From Aporrectodea caliginosa (Eukaryota; Annelida; Clitellata; Crassiclitellata; Lumbricidae), in contig JACEVL010000018.1 of NCBI GenBank assembly GCA_020284085.1, positions 1,397,501 to 1,461,500 of the forward strand: DNA of 64,000 nt, written 5' to 3'. The position numbers and the translations under genes are program-made. The notes under the pieces are model-generated. The model did no database searches and had not been told where the DNA came from. It saw only the letters and a list, made by a program, of their open reading frames with translations. The stretch's first letter is position 1. Every line of letters begins with the position of its first letter. This document shows, one piece after another, positions 1 to 10,830 of this stretch.

Positions 1-200
1 TGTTCTCAAAGTAGCATCTAAGCATAATATTATGAACGTCCCCCTACTTAATCAACACTATCCGCTCATTCCATTTGCCCTTAATTTGAACATTTCTTCC
101 TTATCAATCACTATAATCACAATTGAGAAGTATATTTCACAGCTACATAGAAGAATTGTTGAACCACTTTCACTTAATGATTTTCATTTTGTATGTGCAG
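1..200 (+). other. Intron end of GPCR gene A (upstream exon off-window)
   Basis: This stretch precedes the exon 2 acceptor of gene A (TATGTGCAG ending at 200). It resembles the intron ends of genes B (about 14780-14954) and C (about 43325-43414), including the shared words CTACTTAATCAA (A and B) and AGAAGAATTG/AGAAGAATGG. The methionine-started reading frame from position 32 is therefore intron read-through, not an N-terminus. Confidence 0.75.
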
Positions 201-574
201 CTAACTTCAACAACATGATGAAGAGCGCCGCTCAGCAAAAGGCCCTGAAAACCCAAATGAGCGTCATCAAAACTTTCCTCATCATCTCGGTTTGTTTCGT
301 TCTCTGTTGGTCTCCAACTCGCATCAGCTACTTTCTCTATAATCTGCGCATTATAAAGAATTTCACTCCAGAAATCCGCTACGTTACGGTGTTCCTGGCT
401 TTCTTGTATGTCTGTCTCAATCCGTTCATCTACGCTGCCAAATTGGATCCAGTGAAAAAGTATCTACGTCAGAAACTCTGCAACAGACGATCCATGGAGA
501 GCGATGAAAATGTTACGAACGTCATCAACGTCATTAGTGACGCAACGGCCGTGCAAATGACAACTCGATCATGA
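201..574 (+). CDS. Rhodopsin-like GPCR gene A, 3' coding exon (TM6-TM7, C-tail), partial
   Basis: Exon 2 of a class A receptor whose exon 1 lies left of the window. It starts after the acceptor CAG at 198-200 in phase 1, at the same place as in genes B-E, and opens with an intracellular loop 3 segment containing NFNNMMKSAAQQKALKTQM. TM6 carries CWSP, the W6.48/P6.50 toggle motif, followed by TR where B and C have NR. TM7 carries NPFIY, the NPxxY activation motif, and is followed by a helix-8-like segment (KLDPVKKYL). A juxtamembrane Cys (QKLC) may be palmitoylated. The tail is Ser/Thr/Asn rich and ends at TGA 572-574. No frame damage is visible. As a member of this class it should couple to heterotrimeric G proteins at the plasma membrane; its ligand is unknown. 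Confidence 0.88.
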
Positions 575-637
575 GTGGGAAAGAATCGCTGACAAGTGCA
601 AGCATTTATCTACAGTGGTAGCAGTGAATAGTATAGT

Positions 638-643
638 AATAAA
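638..643 (+). promoter_or_regulatory. Candidate polyadenylation signal of gene A
   Basis: AATAAA lies about 64 bases after the stop codon of gene A, a plausible distance for a short 3' UTR. It is a hexamer match only. Confidence 0.4.
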
Positions 644-1952
644 CTTTAAAAGGTAGTTTAATTCATCTCACAATATACTAGCTAGTGTCACTTGAGTTTG
701 TCCAAAACATTGTCTCGTGAATGCAGTATGTTGACATTTAGCAGGCGAAGATACACGATCCTCGCAGATGTGTATGTTTGTATCCTTGTGTAGAGTTGAA
801 TACTTGTGAACGTTTACACGTTGTTGTCATTGGAAAAATAGAAATCGGTCAAAAGTAAAAACTAAAAAGTATGCCAGTCATATAATTATCTAGGTAAACG
901 TTTGCCTTGAAACTTCACAGATTTTTCATACTGAATAGAGCATAATATTGTACATATATTCTATTGGGAGTGGCCTTCTGCCAATCCCTCACCTGTCGCT
1001 TTCCCGCCATCTGATCGTCATTACACATGCACTTTGGGACATTAGTTAAGGCGCACTCCATTTAGTGGATAAGTAGGATGGTCTCGAAGGGTATAATTAG
1101 AAGAGTCTTATGGCGTTCGAATGCATTCGTTAATGCATTAATATCAGTAAGCTCTGCTTAATGTTCGCAGAGGAGTAAAACGAATGAGCAAGTTTTATTA
1201 ATTCAGCCGTGAACAAAACTTCATAGAAAATAAATTAAGCTTAGTCCAACTTACCTTCAAAATATTTCAGTATTTAGCACGATATTGGATTCCTCTTTGA
1301 ATATGCATATACATGTACAACTATTCATAATATGCAACGTTTAACGTTATACATGTGCGCTTACCATTATGCATGTGCGCTTGTTAGATGCAAATAAATT
1401 CTACTTATTTACTTACTTACTTATTAAGTTGAGGAAAACAAATTGAGTAGACCTACTTATTAAACTATACTTTGAAACTATCAACATTAAATTCTTTAAA
1501 ATTACGGTCGATTGAGGCCATAGGACAGAAGCAAAATTGTAAATATTTGCATATTGTGCGGCGTGCCTAACAAACTGTCAACTACTTGACCTACATCTGT
1601 CCAAAGAAATTGTTTGTCGTATTTCACTCCGTCCCTGTACTGCGCAAACTGATGCGGATTATTGCTTGATTACATTGCTTGTGTAAGTCATCGTCGTCAA
1701 TACTTTGACAGTTGATTTGTCTTCTAAGTTGACAGCGAAGCTGCGCAAATATTCGCACTTGTTCTTCTGCTATGCATGTTTTTGTACCGATAAGTAATCG
1801 TAATCGTAATCGTAATCGTAAACTCGATATTTCTACAGCGCCCACAAAAGCGAAGTCGCGGGAACCAGCTTATTCACAGGCGCTTAACCAAAACAGAATC
1901 GATAGGCAGGGGGTAAAAATCCAGAGAGTCAGGCAGGCAGACAGTCAGACGG
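644..1952. other. Non-coding flank of gene A, homologous to flank of gene C
   Basis: No gene seen. The stretch aligns by eye with about 43840-45170 downstream of gene C; for example GAACAAAACTTCATA and ATATTGGATTCC occur in the same order. This shows that A and C share an extended duplicated 3' flank. Confidence 0.6.
1795..1822. repeat. (TAATCG)n microsatellite
   Basis: About four and a half tandem copies of TAATCG. The equivalent position after gene C (about 45160) has no such run, so the expansion is local. Confidence 0.85.
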
Positions 1953-1954
1953 CT

Positions 1955-3060
1955 AAGGTGGATGATGCTTAGAGTTGAAATGGCGAGGAAGGTGAGGGGA
2001 AGAGAAGGAATCGGGATAGGATTTGTGAAAAAGCAGTGTTTTCAGTTTTGAGTGGAAGACCTGTGGAGAGATAGCAAGAGGTGAGGTTTTGGTGAGTTCA
2101 TAGGATGGATCGGATATTTGTCGTAGCACAGGCGGGAGTTTGTTCCAAAGAGGCGGGACAGCTATGGCTATGGAACGATTTGCAAATTTAAGCGATGAGG
2201 TGACGGAAGGGCGGAGCAGTGTGAGGGTGGAAGATGAACGGGTTGAACGAAGAGGTTGGACCGAGAACAACTGACGGAGATACGAGGGCTGAGAGGATTG
2301 AAGCGTATTGTAGGTGAGAGATAGGACTTTATATTCTATTCGTTCAGGAATTTTGAGCCAGTGGAGTGATTTCAAGACAGGTGTGATGTGGTGGTGTTTG
2401 GGGGTTTTGGTGACAGCACGGGCGAGGGCATTCTGAATGGCTTGGAGGCGATTAATTTGAGTGGTATCTATGTTGAGAAAGAGAGCATTGCAGTAATCTA
2501 ATTTAGCGTGAACTATTGATGTGGCGATTGTTGATGAGGTTTTGAAGTCAAGCATAGGGCGAATTCTACGCAGGTCACGGATGTGCATGAAGCAAGAACG
2601 GGAAAGATGGGCGATGTGATCGGAAAAGCTAAGATTCTGGTCAAAAGTCACACCTAAGTTGCGGACAGGAGAATTTGCTATGAATGTGTGAGTGGATACA
2701 GAGTCAAGGCTGAGGGAAATAGAGGGATCTGGAATTTTCTTGAGTTGCTCACGGAGGCCTATAAGAATGAATTCAGTTTTAGAGGGGTTGAGGCACAACA
2801 TGTTTGAAGTCATCTAGGAGGAGATTTGTTTTACCACAACAAGAAGATGATCTATGGAGTCGGCGAAGCTGCTGGGAGAGAATGAAATGAATAATTGGGT
2901 GTCGTCAGCGTATAGGTGATGGTCAACTGAGGATGCTTTGATGAGTGAGCTGAGTGGAGTAGTGTAAAGGATGAACAATAGGGGCCCAAGAACAGAACCT
3001 TGCGGAACACCACAGGTGAGAGGGCATGATTGCGATGAGGAGTAGGAGTAAGGAGTAGCC
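1955..3060 (-). mobile_element. 5'-truncated CR1/L2-like LINE (RT to C-terminus)
   Basis: Read on the minus strand, the segment starts in RT motif B ([13 protein letters not shown] near 3000), passes the catalytic YADD box (near 2900), and then runs on as a 286-residue open frame at 2813-1953. That frame holds the thumb and C-terminal region (LNPSKTEFILIG, LGVTFDQNLSFSDH, LDYCNALF, PPLWNKLPP). The endonuclease and the rest of RT are missing, as expected for 5'-truncated LINEs. The YADD part and the long frame are in different frames, so at least one frameshift is present. It is not functional as it stands. Confidence 0.85.
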
Positions 3061-3705
3061 TACATTATAAACAAGTCGTCCAGTGCACAATTTAAGTAGC
3101 CTACAGCAGAGGTCGTGCAGTTCAGAGAGAAGGATGTTATTATGTTATTGTTAAGCTGTTGATTTAAAGCTACTGCGCTCACCCAACGATCAAACAGTAC
3201 ATGCATACATACAACTGTAAATGTTCATCATTCAAAATCGACAATTGCTATTTTCTGAGTGCATCAAGCAAAACGGTCACCTCAAGCATACTGTAATGAT
3301 TGAAGCATCAATCGCATGTAATACAAATGCAGCAATATCAAATCATAGACAGTGCAATTCTTCCATTTCATATTCGCTCATAAATCCATAAGTGTATGTC
3401 ATATATCTGACCAACAGCAATTTAAACATCGGATCATGAACTATAAGCAGGTATTAGTAAATTAGTTCGCACTGTTTGCACTAGCGCTATAACACGGTAT
3501 ATGTCCTAAAAGAAACGGACCAACGTACAACTCGTGCGTGTCTCATGATGCTTAGGCAGAGTTGTCTATGATCAGTTGATCACTACTAAGGGTTCCTCTC
3601 GTTGGCGATCAATCGATTTTAGAAAGGAAGTCGAGAGTTGTAGGGATTCATAATAATCGAACACTGATTGCTTAAAACTCAAAAACCGCTTTCCTCCCTC
3701 GCCTG
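3061..3705. repeat. Segment inverted relative to its copy at about 45215-45800
   Basis: The reverse complement of this stretch matches unit 2. Shared words include CAAACTCTCGACTTCC/CAACTCTCGACTTCC, CTTAGTAGTGATCA, ACAACTCTG and, further along, CCGATGTTTAAATT with AAAATTGCACTGT/AGAATTGCACTGT. One copy was therefore inverted after duplication. The inverted block abuts the LINE at 1955-3060. Confidence 0.65.
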
Positions 3706-4466
3706 AAGTAGATTTATTGGCACTTGTCATGAATTATTACCTGAGCGTTGTGGCGCTCGTCATGAATAACTTGCACTGTGTGGCGCTCGTCATACATAGC
3801 ACAACGATCGCTGTTAGTGCAAGCAAGACACTAGAGTGACTAGACAATATAAAATGTTTACTGTTGACCAACTGATTTGAATATATGTAATTTTAAGCAC
3901 ACGCATGCTTTAAATCTGTCTGCAAGATAAATCATATTTCTACCATCGTATAATTATCGCAATATCATAATCTTCCCTTTTCAGCCTTTTAGTTCCATGC
4001 TCTTTAAATATAATAAAATACAGCCCGTAAAAACAAAGTTTTTTTCTATATCCATCTAGTATCCTATAATGCGTCTTACGAAGCAGTTACCTCTACAAAT
4101 ATATAGTACGCGTTCATTTTACGACATAGCGTGCGTTTAATCAGGCAGCGCGCCCGTTTTTGTTGCGGCCAATGACAACGCTGCGTATCGGAAAAGGGGA
4201 TTCCCCGATTCGAAACGTTGAGTCCCCGATTCTATAAGCTTGCCTTTTTGGGGAGCTGAAATTTTTATAGAATGAAGTGTCTGCGAGGGCGAGTCTATCT
4301 GCCAAGTTTCAGGACGATTGAATGATTGTAAGTGATCGAATTAGTCGTCGCAAGATTTGACTTTTTAGCCTGTGGCTCAAACAAACAAACAAGATTTCCG
4401 TAAGTTAAACTAGATGGATAAAAATGGCTCAGTGGACCGAGTTTAAGCGAGGCCTAAAAGCACAAC
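3706..4466. other. Non-coding stretch
   Basis: No gene recognised. A short imperfect tandem repeat around GTGGCGCTCGTCAT lies at about 3735-3795. The block at 4190-4380 (containing CCCCGATT twice) looks like dispersed repeat sequence but could not be assigned to a family. Confidence 0.4.
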
Positions 4467-4474
4467 GCTCAGTA

Positions 4475-4878
4475 CAGTGGTTCTTAACCTTTTCAAGGGA
4501 GCCGAACCCCAAGAGAAATCCATGACCACTCACCGAACCCCTCAAGTTTGAACAATAATTTTTTAACTAATGGGAACAAAAGGAAATAAAAAATTGTACC
4601 AAAATGTGATACAATATTAATACATTCAATCCATGAACTACTAACAGTTACCTAACCGTACCAACAATTGCATCTTAATGTGTCCTTTGTTGTTGCCGTT
4701 TGAAAATTTATTAAATAGCCTAAAAGCGAAAAATAAAAATAAAATAGCCTAGCAAATGATTTTTCACTCACATTCACTGACCCTGAATATGTATATATTT
4801 CAGAGGACCTCTGCCGAACCCCCGGCAATGGCTCACCGAACCCCATGGGTTCGGTCGAACACTGGTTAAGAAACACTG
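4475..4878. mobile_element. hAT-type MITE, 404 bp, 8-bp target duplication
   Basis: Terminal inverted repeats read CAGTGGTTCTTAACC on the left and, reverse-complemented, CAGTGTTTCTTAACC on the right, a well-known hAT terminus type. Both ends are flanked by the same 8 bases, GCTCAGTA (4467-4474 and 4879-4886), matching the 8-bp duplication of hAT elements. The interior repeats CCGAACCCC and holds no transposase frame. Confidence 0.92.
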
Positions 4879-4886
4879 GCTCAGTA

Positions 4887-5340
4887 TGTCAATAGACTGG
4901 AGATCAGTGGGAAATATGTCTAATGTTCGAAAAATATTTTCCCCATGTATAAATAACCTATTAAACGTGTATGCATATAATAGGCATTATGTAGCTAAGG
5001 ACTACATTAGTAGTCTACACTTTTAATCTTTCGATGCTACGGTAGATTTGCAAGAAATAAAATCTACTGTTCTGACAAGAAAACAGATAGACTTTCAGGT
5101 GAAAGTTATTGCTGATGTTACGTAAGATGTCCTGCAGAATGATCATTGATCAATCGCTATGGACAGCCAGGTAAAACTGGTTCTTTGAGATGACGTCGTC
5201 TAGTATGACTTTTGATGGGTAATGGTGCAAATCGAACTCCACCTATCGCTTGTAGTTTTATCTGAAATCATGATGCAAAATCAAAACATCTCATAATAAT
5301 TTAATCTTACAGAAGACTGAACTCGCAGGCCAAAGCCCTA
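4887..5340. other. Non-coding block homologous to about 46600-47010 and 15830-16060
   Basis: No gene seen. The block shares GGTAGATTTGCAAGAAATAAA-like and GGCAGAATGATCA-like words in order with unit 2 and unit 1. This extends the duplication around gene A beyond its 3' flank. Confidence 0.55.
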
Positions 5341-5344
5341 TTGT

Positions 5345-5785
5345 GTGCTGGTCTACGAATGGTTTGTCTCATTGTCTTCCTCGATCCTGTGCCACCAGAC
5401 ACAACATGTGAATATTCAATTTGCACCCATTCCTGACATCAGCAGTCTATCTCTATCATTTGTGTGTCATTGATCATTCCGAACAAAACCCGTTCAACCA
5501 GTTAGGCATTATCTATCCTACAGATAATTATGTCCAATGAAATTGATCTCGCTTTTTATTATTTGTTATAATGATGTTTCTGGTGGACTGAGCTATTCTT
5601 CGCACTTCTTGTTCGGTATTTCTGATGCCGTCGTGAGCTTTGGATCCTTTGTGAAGCATATAGTCCCAAAATGCCAGCAATCTAATAATGTGTCGTGTTT
5701 TTTGTAACGTCCATGATTCACATGCATAATTATAGTAAAACATTGAATACATCGACTTTGTATTTTCGCGCACCTTTTTGGATCA
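5345..5785 (-). mobile_element. Degraded LINE RT C-terminal fragment (RTE-like)
   Basis: The minus-strand translation contains YACESWTLQKTRHIIRLLAFWDYML, then EQEVRRIAQSTRNIIITNNKKRDQFHW. This fits the conserved post-RT pattern of RTE and related LINEs (cEsWtl...rri.afe.w..rrml...VR.R...). The downstream part at 5345-5530 is out of frame. It is a fragment only. Confidence 0.6.
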
Positions 5786-5814
5786 TTTGCATCAGCCTAC
5801 TTCTTACTCCAAAT

Positions 5815-6010
5815 TATTTATTTATTTATTACAGCAAATTTATATAGCGCCCCTTCACGATGCCTACTCACGAGCGCTCCCTGTCCAACCTCGGTCGAAC
5901 AGTAGCACCGCCAATATTACATCGTGTCTCATGGAGTCAAGCGCTTTTCGGAAAAGTCTATGGGTTTTTGTGTGGTGCTGAGAAATGTCAAAGATGATTC
6001 ACACACATTA
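5815..6010 (-). mobile_element. 3' end of an L2-like LINE or derived SINE
   Basis: Reverse-complemented, the stretch ends GAAGGGGCGCTATATAAAT followed by a short (TAAA)n tail. This is the same 3' terminus seen at 9870-9900, 36390-36450, 47630-47690 and 56290-56345. Confidence 0.7.
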
Positions 6011-6179
6011 TAGTAATCATTAACTCATTGAGTGCCATATGTGTGAATAGCATTTTAGTTTTGTGGCATTGAACTGTTCTCTATTAAATCTTTCAATACA
6101 ATATCAACACACAAGTTTCTTGGCGAATGTCTCCACTCAATGTAATATGAAGCATATAATCCTAGCAGCTGCAGCCGAG

Positions 6180-6869
6180 CTAGACCAGTGTAACAAGTAA
6201 CATTACATAGCCAATTGTTTGAACACAGGCGTTGCAACGCGATGAGTACAATTTCGAGCCTTCCATAAGGCGGTAACTGTACAAAGACCCTGAAGATTCC
6301 GTGATGCTCTGCCGTATCATCGTATGTGCATTTCTGGTCTCTAAAAACAGGTAGATATCAGACATAAAGTTAAGAATACAGCTGTATGTTTCTCGAAGTG
6401 TATGTGGTTCTTGCTCAGCCAATTTGCAAGCGTCATCCCCGCGACATGTAGGGCCCGTAGTCCTCCATTGAAACATACTGTGGACATCGATATTGTGTGC
6501 CATCGGCAATTCGTTTGATGGAAATAATTGCCCCAATTTTCCTCGCCCGTGTAATGTATACCCCATTATATCTGCGTGATTCATGTGTCTTAAGTGAACA
6601 TCAGATTCCATAAAAGCAGCGGAATGACGTTGTATTTGTGAGATAGAAAGACGAAAGAATATTTCGTTTGAAAATATAATGACATTAACCCTGCAATTTA
6701 CGCAGACGTTTTCTCGCTTCCGGCGTGAGTGATGTAGCGTGCATATTGCATAAGCTAAGATTGTAACGTGCATTAATAAGGTACATTTATCTCGAACATT
6801 ATGATCTCCGACGTTTCGCGCAGTAAGAAATGATACGCCTTTGCTTTTGCCACTGGCTAACCATAACAC
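6180..6869 (-). CDS. Unrecognised 229-residue open frame (hypothetical)
   Basis: A long minus-strand open frame for AT-rich DNA. I do not recognise the product. There is no clear signal peptide, membrane helix or zinc motif; it is moderately rich in His, Cys and Arg. Its middle has a counterpart in plus orientation at about 61610-61850. That counterpart preserves AHNIDV, SMFQWRTT and RLSI in order but is interrupted by stops and a probable 1-base deletion. The shared part may be old transposon or gene sequence, or simply duplicated non-coding DNA that stays open here by chance. No start context, intron or promoter evidence was found. Confidence 0.25.
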   Translation of the reverse strand: MLWLASGKSKGVSFLTARNVGDHNVRDKCTLLMHVTILAYAICTLHHSRRKRENVCVNCRVNVIIFSNEIFFRLSISQIQRHSAAFMESDVHLRHMNHADIMGYTLHGRGKLGQLFPSNELPMAHNIDVHSMFQWRTTGPTCRGDDACKLAEQEPHTLRETYSCILNFMSDIYLFLETRNAHTMIRQSITESSGSLYSYRLMEGSKLYSSRCNACVQTIGYVMLLVTLV

Positions 6870-6979
6870 ATCTCTAAGGTAGTTTATAGAATTATTTTAT
6901 TTGCGAACAGGTTCCACTTCCGAGTCATGCAATCTTGCGCCCAGAAGAAAACAACCTCGTATTTATAGAAACCCATATG

Positions 6980-7372
6980 TGACCCAAGGGATCAGAATGA
7001 GTCGCATGTCGGAAATTTTGGAATATGAACATTTTACATATTCTTTTTTTCCCTTTAAAATGTACACCAAAAGTTTAGTTCTGCCTTATTTTTTTTACCA
7101 GGTTACGAATGATTATGTGTATTTTTTTAAAACATTTTTCATTTATTTTAATATATTATAATCACAAAAAATGAAAATATTCTCTGTACAAAATTCTGAA
7201 AAAACACATTAAAACAATGAATTTCATGAAATGTAAGAAATCAGAAATGTAAAAAAAAAATTTTCACCCATTTTCATTTAAATCTGAAAATAAGAAAACG
7301 TGACATCAGATCATATTTTGCTGTTTTCCTAAGAATGTAAATTGCCGACATCGGACTCATTTTGATCCCTTG
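6980..7372. mobile_element. Probable MITE with about 30-bp inverted repeats
   Basis: The left end has AAGGGATCAGAATGAGTC then ATGTCGG. The right end, reverse-complemented, has AAGGGATCAAAATGAGTC then ATGTCGG. The interior is very AT-rich with A and T runs and no coding potential. A target duplication was not resolved. Confidence 0.7.
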
Positions 7373-7539
7373 ATATAATTGCCCTCCATCCAAAGCACAG
7401 AAGGTGAACACACGACCATACGACCGATCATCGATGGTGCTGGACAATTGCGAGTTAAGGTCTTGAGTCTGCCTCGGAAAGAGGCTCGCACTCGCATACT
7501 CTCCGTGTTACATGTGGATGAGTGCTCTAGCCGATCGGC

Positions 7540-7965
7540 CATCGTGTCCCAATAACAAGACTAATCAAAATGTAGACTCCTCTAACGCCGATGCCTACCG
7601 CTATCCGTTAGAAAACCATTTCTACTCTTCAAACAGGTTACTGGCTGTTTCCTTTGCTGATAATCTCCTGGAGTGTGAGTTTGAGTTGCAAGGATACATT
7701 AATTACCCGGTAATAATTGCTGATTTATTTTGGCTTATGCAATGTTTGTCCTTTTGGATCCCTGGTAGCCCATAGTCCTCCGCCACCTAGATTAGTAGGA
7801 CATTATTTTGTCTTAATGTAAAATGGCAAACAATTATCCCTCAAACACTGACCATGAAAGTCTTTGTTCAAGTTCCTCAGTTGATTTAATCCAGTTAGTC
7901 TAGTTCTTCTGATAATTCTACCTTATTCCACCTGTAAAAGTACTACTACTATGCCCGTCCCATAC
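7540..7965. repeat. Duplicated block matching 48925-49350
   Basis: Both copies begin with GACTCCTCTAACGCCGATGC and share TTGCTGATAA-CTCCTG, CCTTTTG-ATCCCTGG and TCTTCTGATAATTCTAC in the same order and orientation. No gene is seen in either copy. The block belongs to the receptor duplication. Confidence 0.75.
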
Positions 7966-8209
7966 AAAGTCCCTCAGCGCAACCATTACCGTTACAACCA
8001 ACAATTCAGACCAACTACTCGTGGAACCTTTCCCCACCGACGATTCGGAAACCACCAACCAACTTATTCATCATCGTGATAACCAACACCGATCCAATGA
8101 AACCACGCTTCCTATTGCCATCCAACATACAGGGTTACTTCGTTGAGACAGACCTTGGTCTCATGCCTGGTCACGGAAAGTCTTCTCCGCCTCGGAACTT
8201 GCCTTCTAC
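7966..8209 (+). other. Possible retroelement remnant split by a MITE
   Basis: A short GC-richer stretch translates to arginine- and proline-rich peptide in plus frames and continues after 8762 once the MITE is removed. I cannot name the family. It lies outside the block shared with unit 2. Confidence 0.2.
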
Positions 8210-8217
8210 CTCTGCAC

Positions 8218-8753
8218 TAGAGAGTGACATGGGGAGACAATCTCGTCCCCATCCCCGCCCCGCAACAAGTAAGTCGTCCCCATCCCCGCCCCACCCCCGC
8301 AGGGTTTGTCCCCATCCCCCGCAGGTTTTCTCCCCATCCCCACCCCATCCCCGCAGGACGACATCGCATTCCCCGCAAAAGTTTACACTAATTAAAATGT
8401 TAAAAATAACATATTTTAGCTTACAAAGCTATTTGTATTGCTGACTGCATTAGTCTGTAATTATCTTTTCGACGGTTTGTTTTAACCAAGTCTTGACCAT
8501 TTCTGACTAGAAGGCTTCAGGAAATAAGAAAATCTCCTTATTAGTTCTCAAGTTCTTAACATCACCCGGGTTTCTTGCCGGCTCATTTCCCATAACCGCG
8601 GTATTACCGCGAGAGTAAACCCCATTACCGCGGTATTACCGCAATTGTTGTCCCCATTACCGCGGTATTACCGCAATTGTTGTCCCCATTACCGCGGGAT
8701 TTACCGCGGTTACCGCGGTTTTCCCGCGGGGAAATTCCCCATGTCACTCTCTA
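8218..8753. mobile_element. hAT-type MITE, 536 bp, GC-rich, 8-bp target duplication
   Basis: The ends are perfect 18-bp inverted repeats, TAGAGAGTGACATGGGGA and its complement. The element is flanked by identical 8-base copies of CTCTGCAC (8210-8217 and 8754-8761). The interior is two minisatellites: CCCCATCCCCGCCCC-type units on the left, and ACCGCGGTATTACCGCAATTGT-type units (about 32 bp) on the right. There is no transposase frame. Confidence 0.93.
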
Positions 8754-9490
8754 CTCTGCACAACTTAAGCTTATACCTTTAGCATGTTTGGCAATTAATA
8801 CATCAACTCAGAAGATCCTGGTTCCTAATGTCAAAAGTTAAACAAGTACTCTGGATCTAAAGAAAACTGAAGTCAAACCTACTACTATGATCGATGAAGT
8901 CAGTTTCCGAGATGTTACATAAATATATATTAAATATTATATATATATATATTTAAATATAACAACATTAACAGATAATTAAATTAGATATGGAGACCCT
9001 ACAAAACCTTGCAACTCTGTTACTCGAGCAGTGATATTATTGAGTTGTGGAATTATAGTTTTTGGAAACTGAATGGTACAAGGTCTTTGGTGCGACGCTT
9101 GACTGACTTGTAAAGAGACACAATGGTTACTCCTGCGCTGAGAATATCTGTTTCATCACTTTATGTCCTGTAGGATATCAATCTGAAAATGGATTAAAGA
9201 TGTAAACTTTAATTTGCAGTAAAGAGTTGCATGCATTAGTTGTATACATAATATATAACCCTGTTTCATCACTGTACTGTCGTGGAATATCGAACATCAA
9301 CCTGAAATGTATTACTTACAGAATATTAATCTCAAACTTTAGGTTTAACGTTAGTTTAAAGTCATAGATGTGTTGGTTCTGGAGTTGTTTTAGATTTTTT
9401 AATGTGAGACAAAATTGTGTTTAATGATGGTTTCGAAAGTGATCTGTAATACACATGATATTTTCAAACCCTACTGACTATGGACCTGCG
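8754..9490. other. Non-coding stretch with AT microsatellite
   Basis: No gene seen. (TA)n-like runs lie at about 8925-8960. Two related segments of about 80 bases, each beginning near CATCACT and ending in a TTTAA-rich part, occur at about 9155-9230 and 9265-9350. Confidence 0.45.
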
Positions 9491-9494
9491 ACTA

Positions 9495-9905
9495 CTATAC
9501 ATGCACTATGTGTTGCACCTGCTGCCTGTGACCCAGCGGATCTCATATCGGGTTGCTGCTTTGGTTTCACGTTGCATGCTTGGTTGTGCTCCGTCTTAAC
9601 TGCGCGACCTCTGCCGCCCAGTGTCCGACGTTGTAGCGCGTCGGGCACTTCGCTCTGCGACGACGGGGAAACTCCTAGTCCCACGGGTTCGCTCGGCTGC
9701 TAGGCAGTGCCGAGCTTTCACGGTTGCAGACCCCTCCATCTGGAATAGCATACCATCGGAGTTGCGTTTGCTACCTCTGATTAATGTAACTTGATTTTAT
9801 AAATCACTCAAGTCTCTTTCTTTAGCCGTGGCAGGGCTGGAGCGTTCCTGAGTAGATTTCTTGAAGGGGTGCTATATAAATCTCCGGAATGTATGAGCAT
9901 GCTTA
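9495..9905 (+). mobile_element. 5'-truncated L2-like LINE 3' end
   Basis: A degraded frame reads like LHLLPVTQRISYRVAALVS, the same C-terminal RT sequence carried by the minus-strand LINE at 47630-48513 (AVAQRISYRIASLVSRSILG). It ends in TCTTGAAGGGGTGCTATATAAAT. Only about the last 400 bases of the element remain. Confidence 0.8.
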
Positions 9906-10264
9906 GATAGATATACTGTTTTCGGTCTAAAATGGCTTTGATAGGGGCTATTTATTGAAACAGTGAAATGGAACTGCCTTAATCTGACGCCCTCTAACGA
10001 ATACGTTTAAAACATTTAATCTTCTATAATGTCTAGTGTGAGTTGCCGTTATACTATCGCCACCTGATGAACAAACATTTAGCTTCTATAGTGTCTTGTC
10101 TCTATAGTATTGTCACCTGCTAAACATTGAGATTGAACCTTTAACTTATTTCATATTCTTTATACATGGGTAATGCTTCTCCTAATGGTTGTTTCTGCAA
10201 CTATTATAGTTGCATTCATAACAAAATTGTATCTCTTAACTAAAACGCTCTTCAAACATCTCAA

Positions 10265-10615
10265 CCCTCTTATATTTGCTATGCAGATATTCACTTTACA
10301 ACCGCCCAGGGTTACTCGCTCTTCACTGTATTTTTCCCTTTCTTGGCTTCAAGACTCCTGTATGAAATTTTGCAACCGCTTCTTAGTCTGTTATGCTGCA
10401 CCAGCTCTCTGGAATGAACTCCCACATGATTTCCGCCAGATTGTTCAAAGCTCATCCTCCTACCTCGCCTGTTAATTTCACCTCTCCTCGGCTTGAGCTT
10501 TCCTCTTCTATTTTCAACTCAGGACTGAAAACTTATCTCCACGAGCTCTCCTATCCTGATTCTACTCCAGCACCACCACACGACCTCCATCATAACCTAT
10601 TACGACCCTAGCACC
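10265..10615 (+). mobile_element. LINE RT C-terminal fragment
   Basis: Plus frames give ALWNELPHDFRQI followed, after a frameshift, by FNSGLKTYLHELSYPDS. This is the typical end of CR1/L2-like RT proteins (lWNsLP..l......F...LKt.Lf...yp). Upstream, from 9906, no gene is seen. Confidence 0.75.
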
Positions 10616-10618
10616 ATC

Positions 10619-10680
10619 AGAGCTTCTCATTTGAGGCGATCGATCGATCTCCTTGGTCGATCGCCTAGCAAAGGTGTGGT
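10619..10680. repeat. GATCGATC hairpin repeat, copy 1
   Basis: A segment of about 60 bases containing AGGCGATCGA, an 11-14 base loop and TCGATCGCCT, which can form a 10-bp perfect stem. An almost identical copy sits at 14279-14340 in the intron of gene B. It immediately precedes the exon 2 fossil of unit 1; unit 2 lacks it at the equivalent place. Confidence 0.75.
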
Positions 10681-10696
10681 CTGCAAACATTTCGCT

Positions 10697-10830
10697 GCTA
10701 ATTTAAATCCCAGTGAAATAGGATCTACGTCAGAAGCTCTGCAACGGACGTCGCCAGGAGAGCGATGAAATGTTAAGTGCATCATGGACTCCCAATAGCT
10801 ATGCAAATGAACCAATCACGAGTCGAAAAA
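10697..10830 (+). pseudogene. GPCR exon 2 fossil (helix 8 and C-tail), unit 1
   Basis: The stretch aligns with the end of exon 2 in gene A (about 445-590). CCAGTGAAA matches DPVK, then comes TAG, then GATCTACGTCAGAAG and CTCTGCAAC, giving the LRQKLCN-like part. GAGAGCGATGAAA matches the ESDE part, and ATGCAAATGA matches the VQM part near the receptor stop. The in-frame TAG after DPVK and later frameshifts make it a pseudogene. The unit 2 copy (40618-40770) carries the same TAG lesion. Confidence 0.8.

Noticed and set aside
8076..8444. Pro/Ser/His-rich 122-codon frame
   Set aside because: It runs into the C-rich minisatellite of the hAT MITE; the repeat explains its composition.
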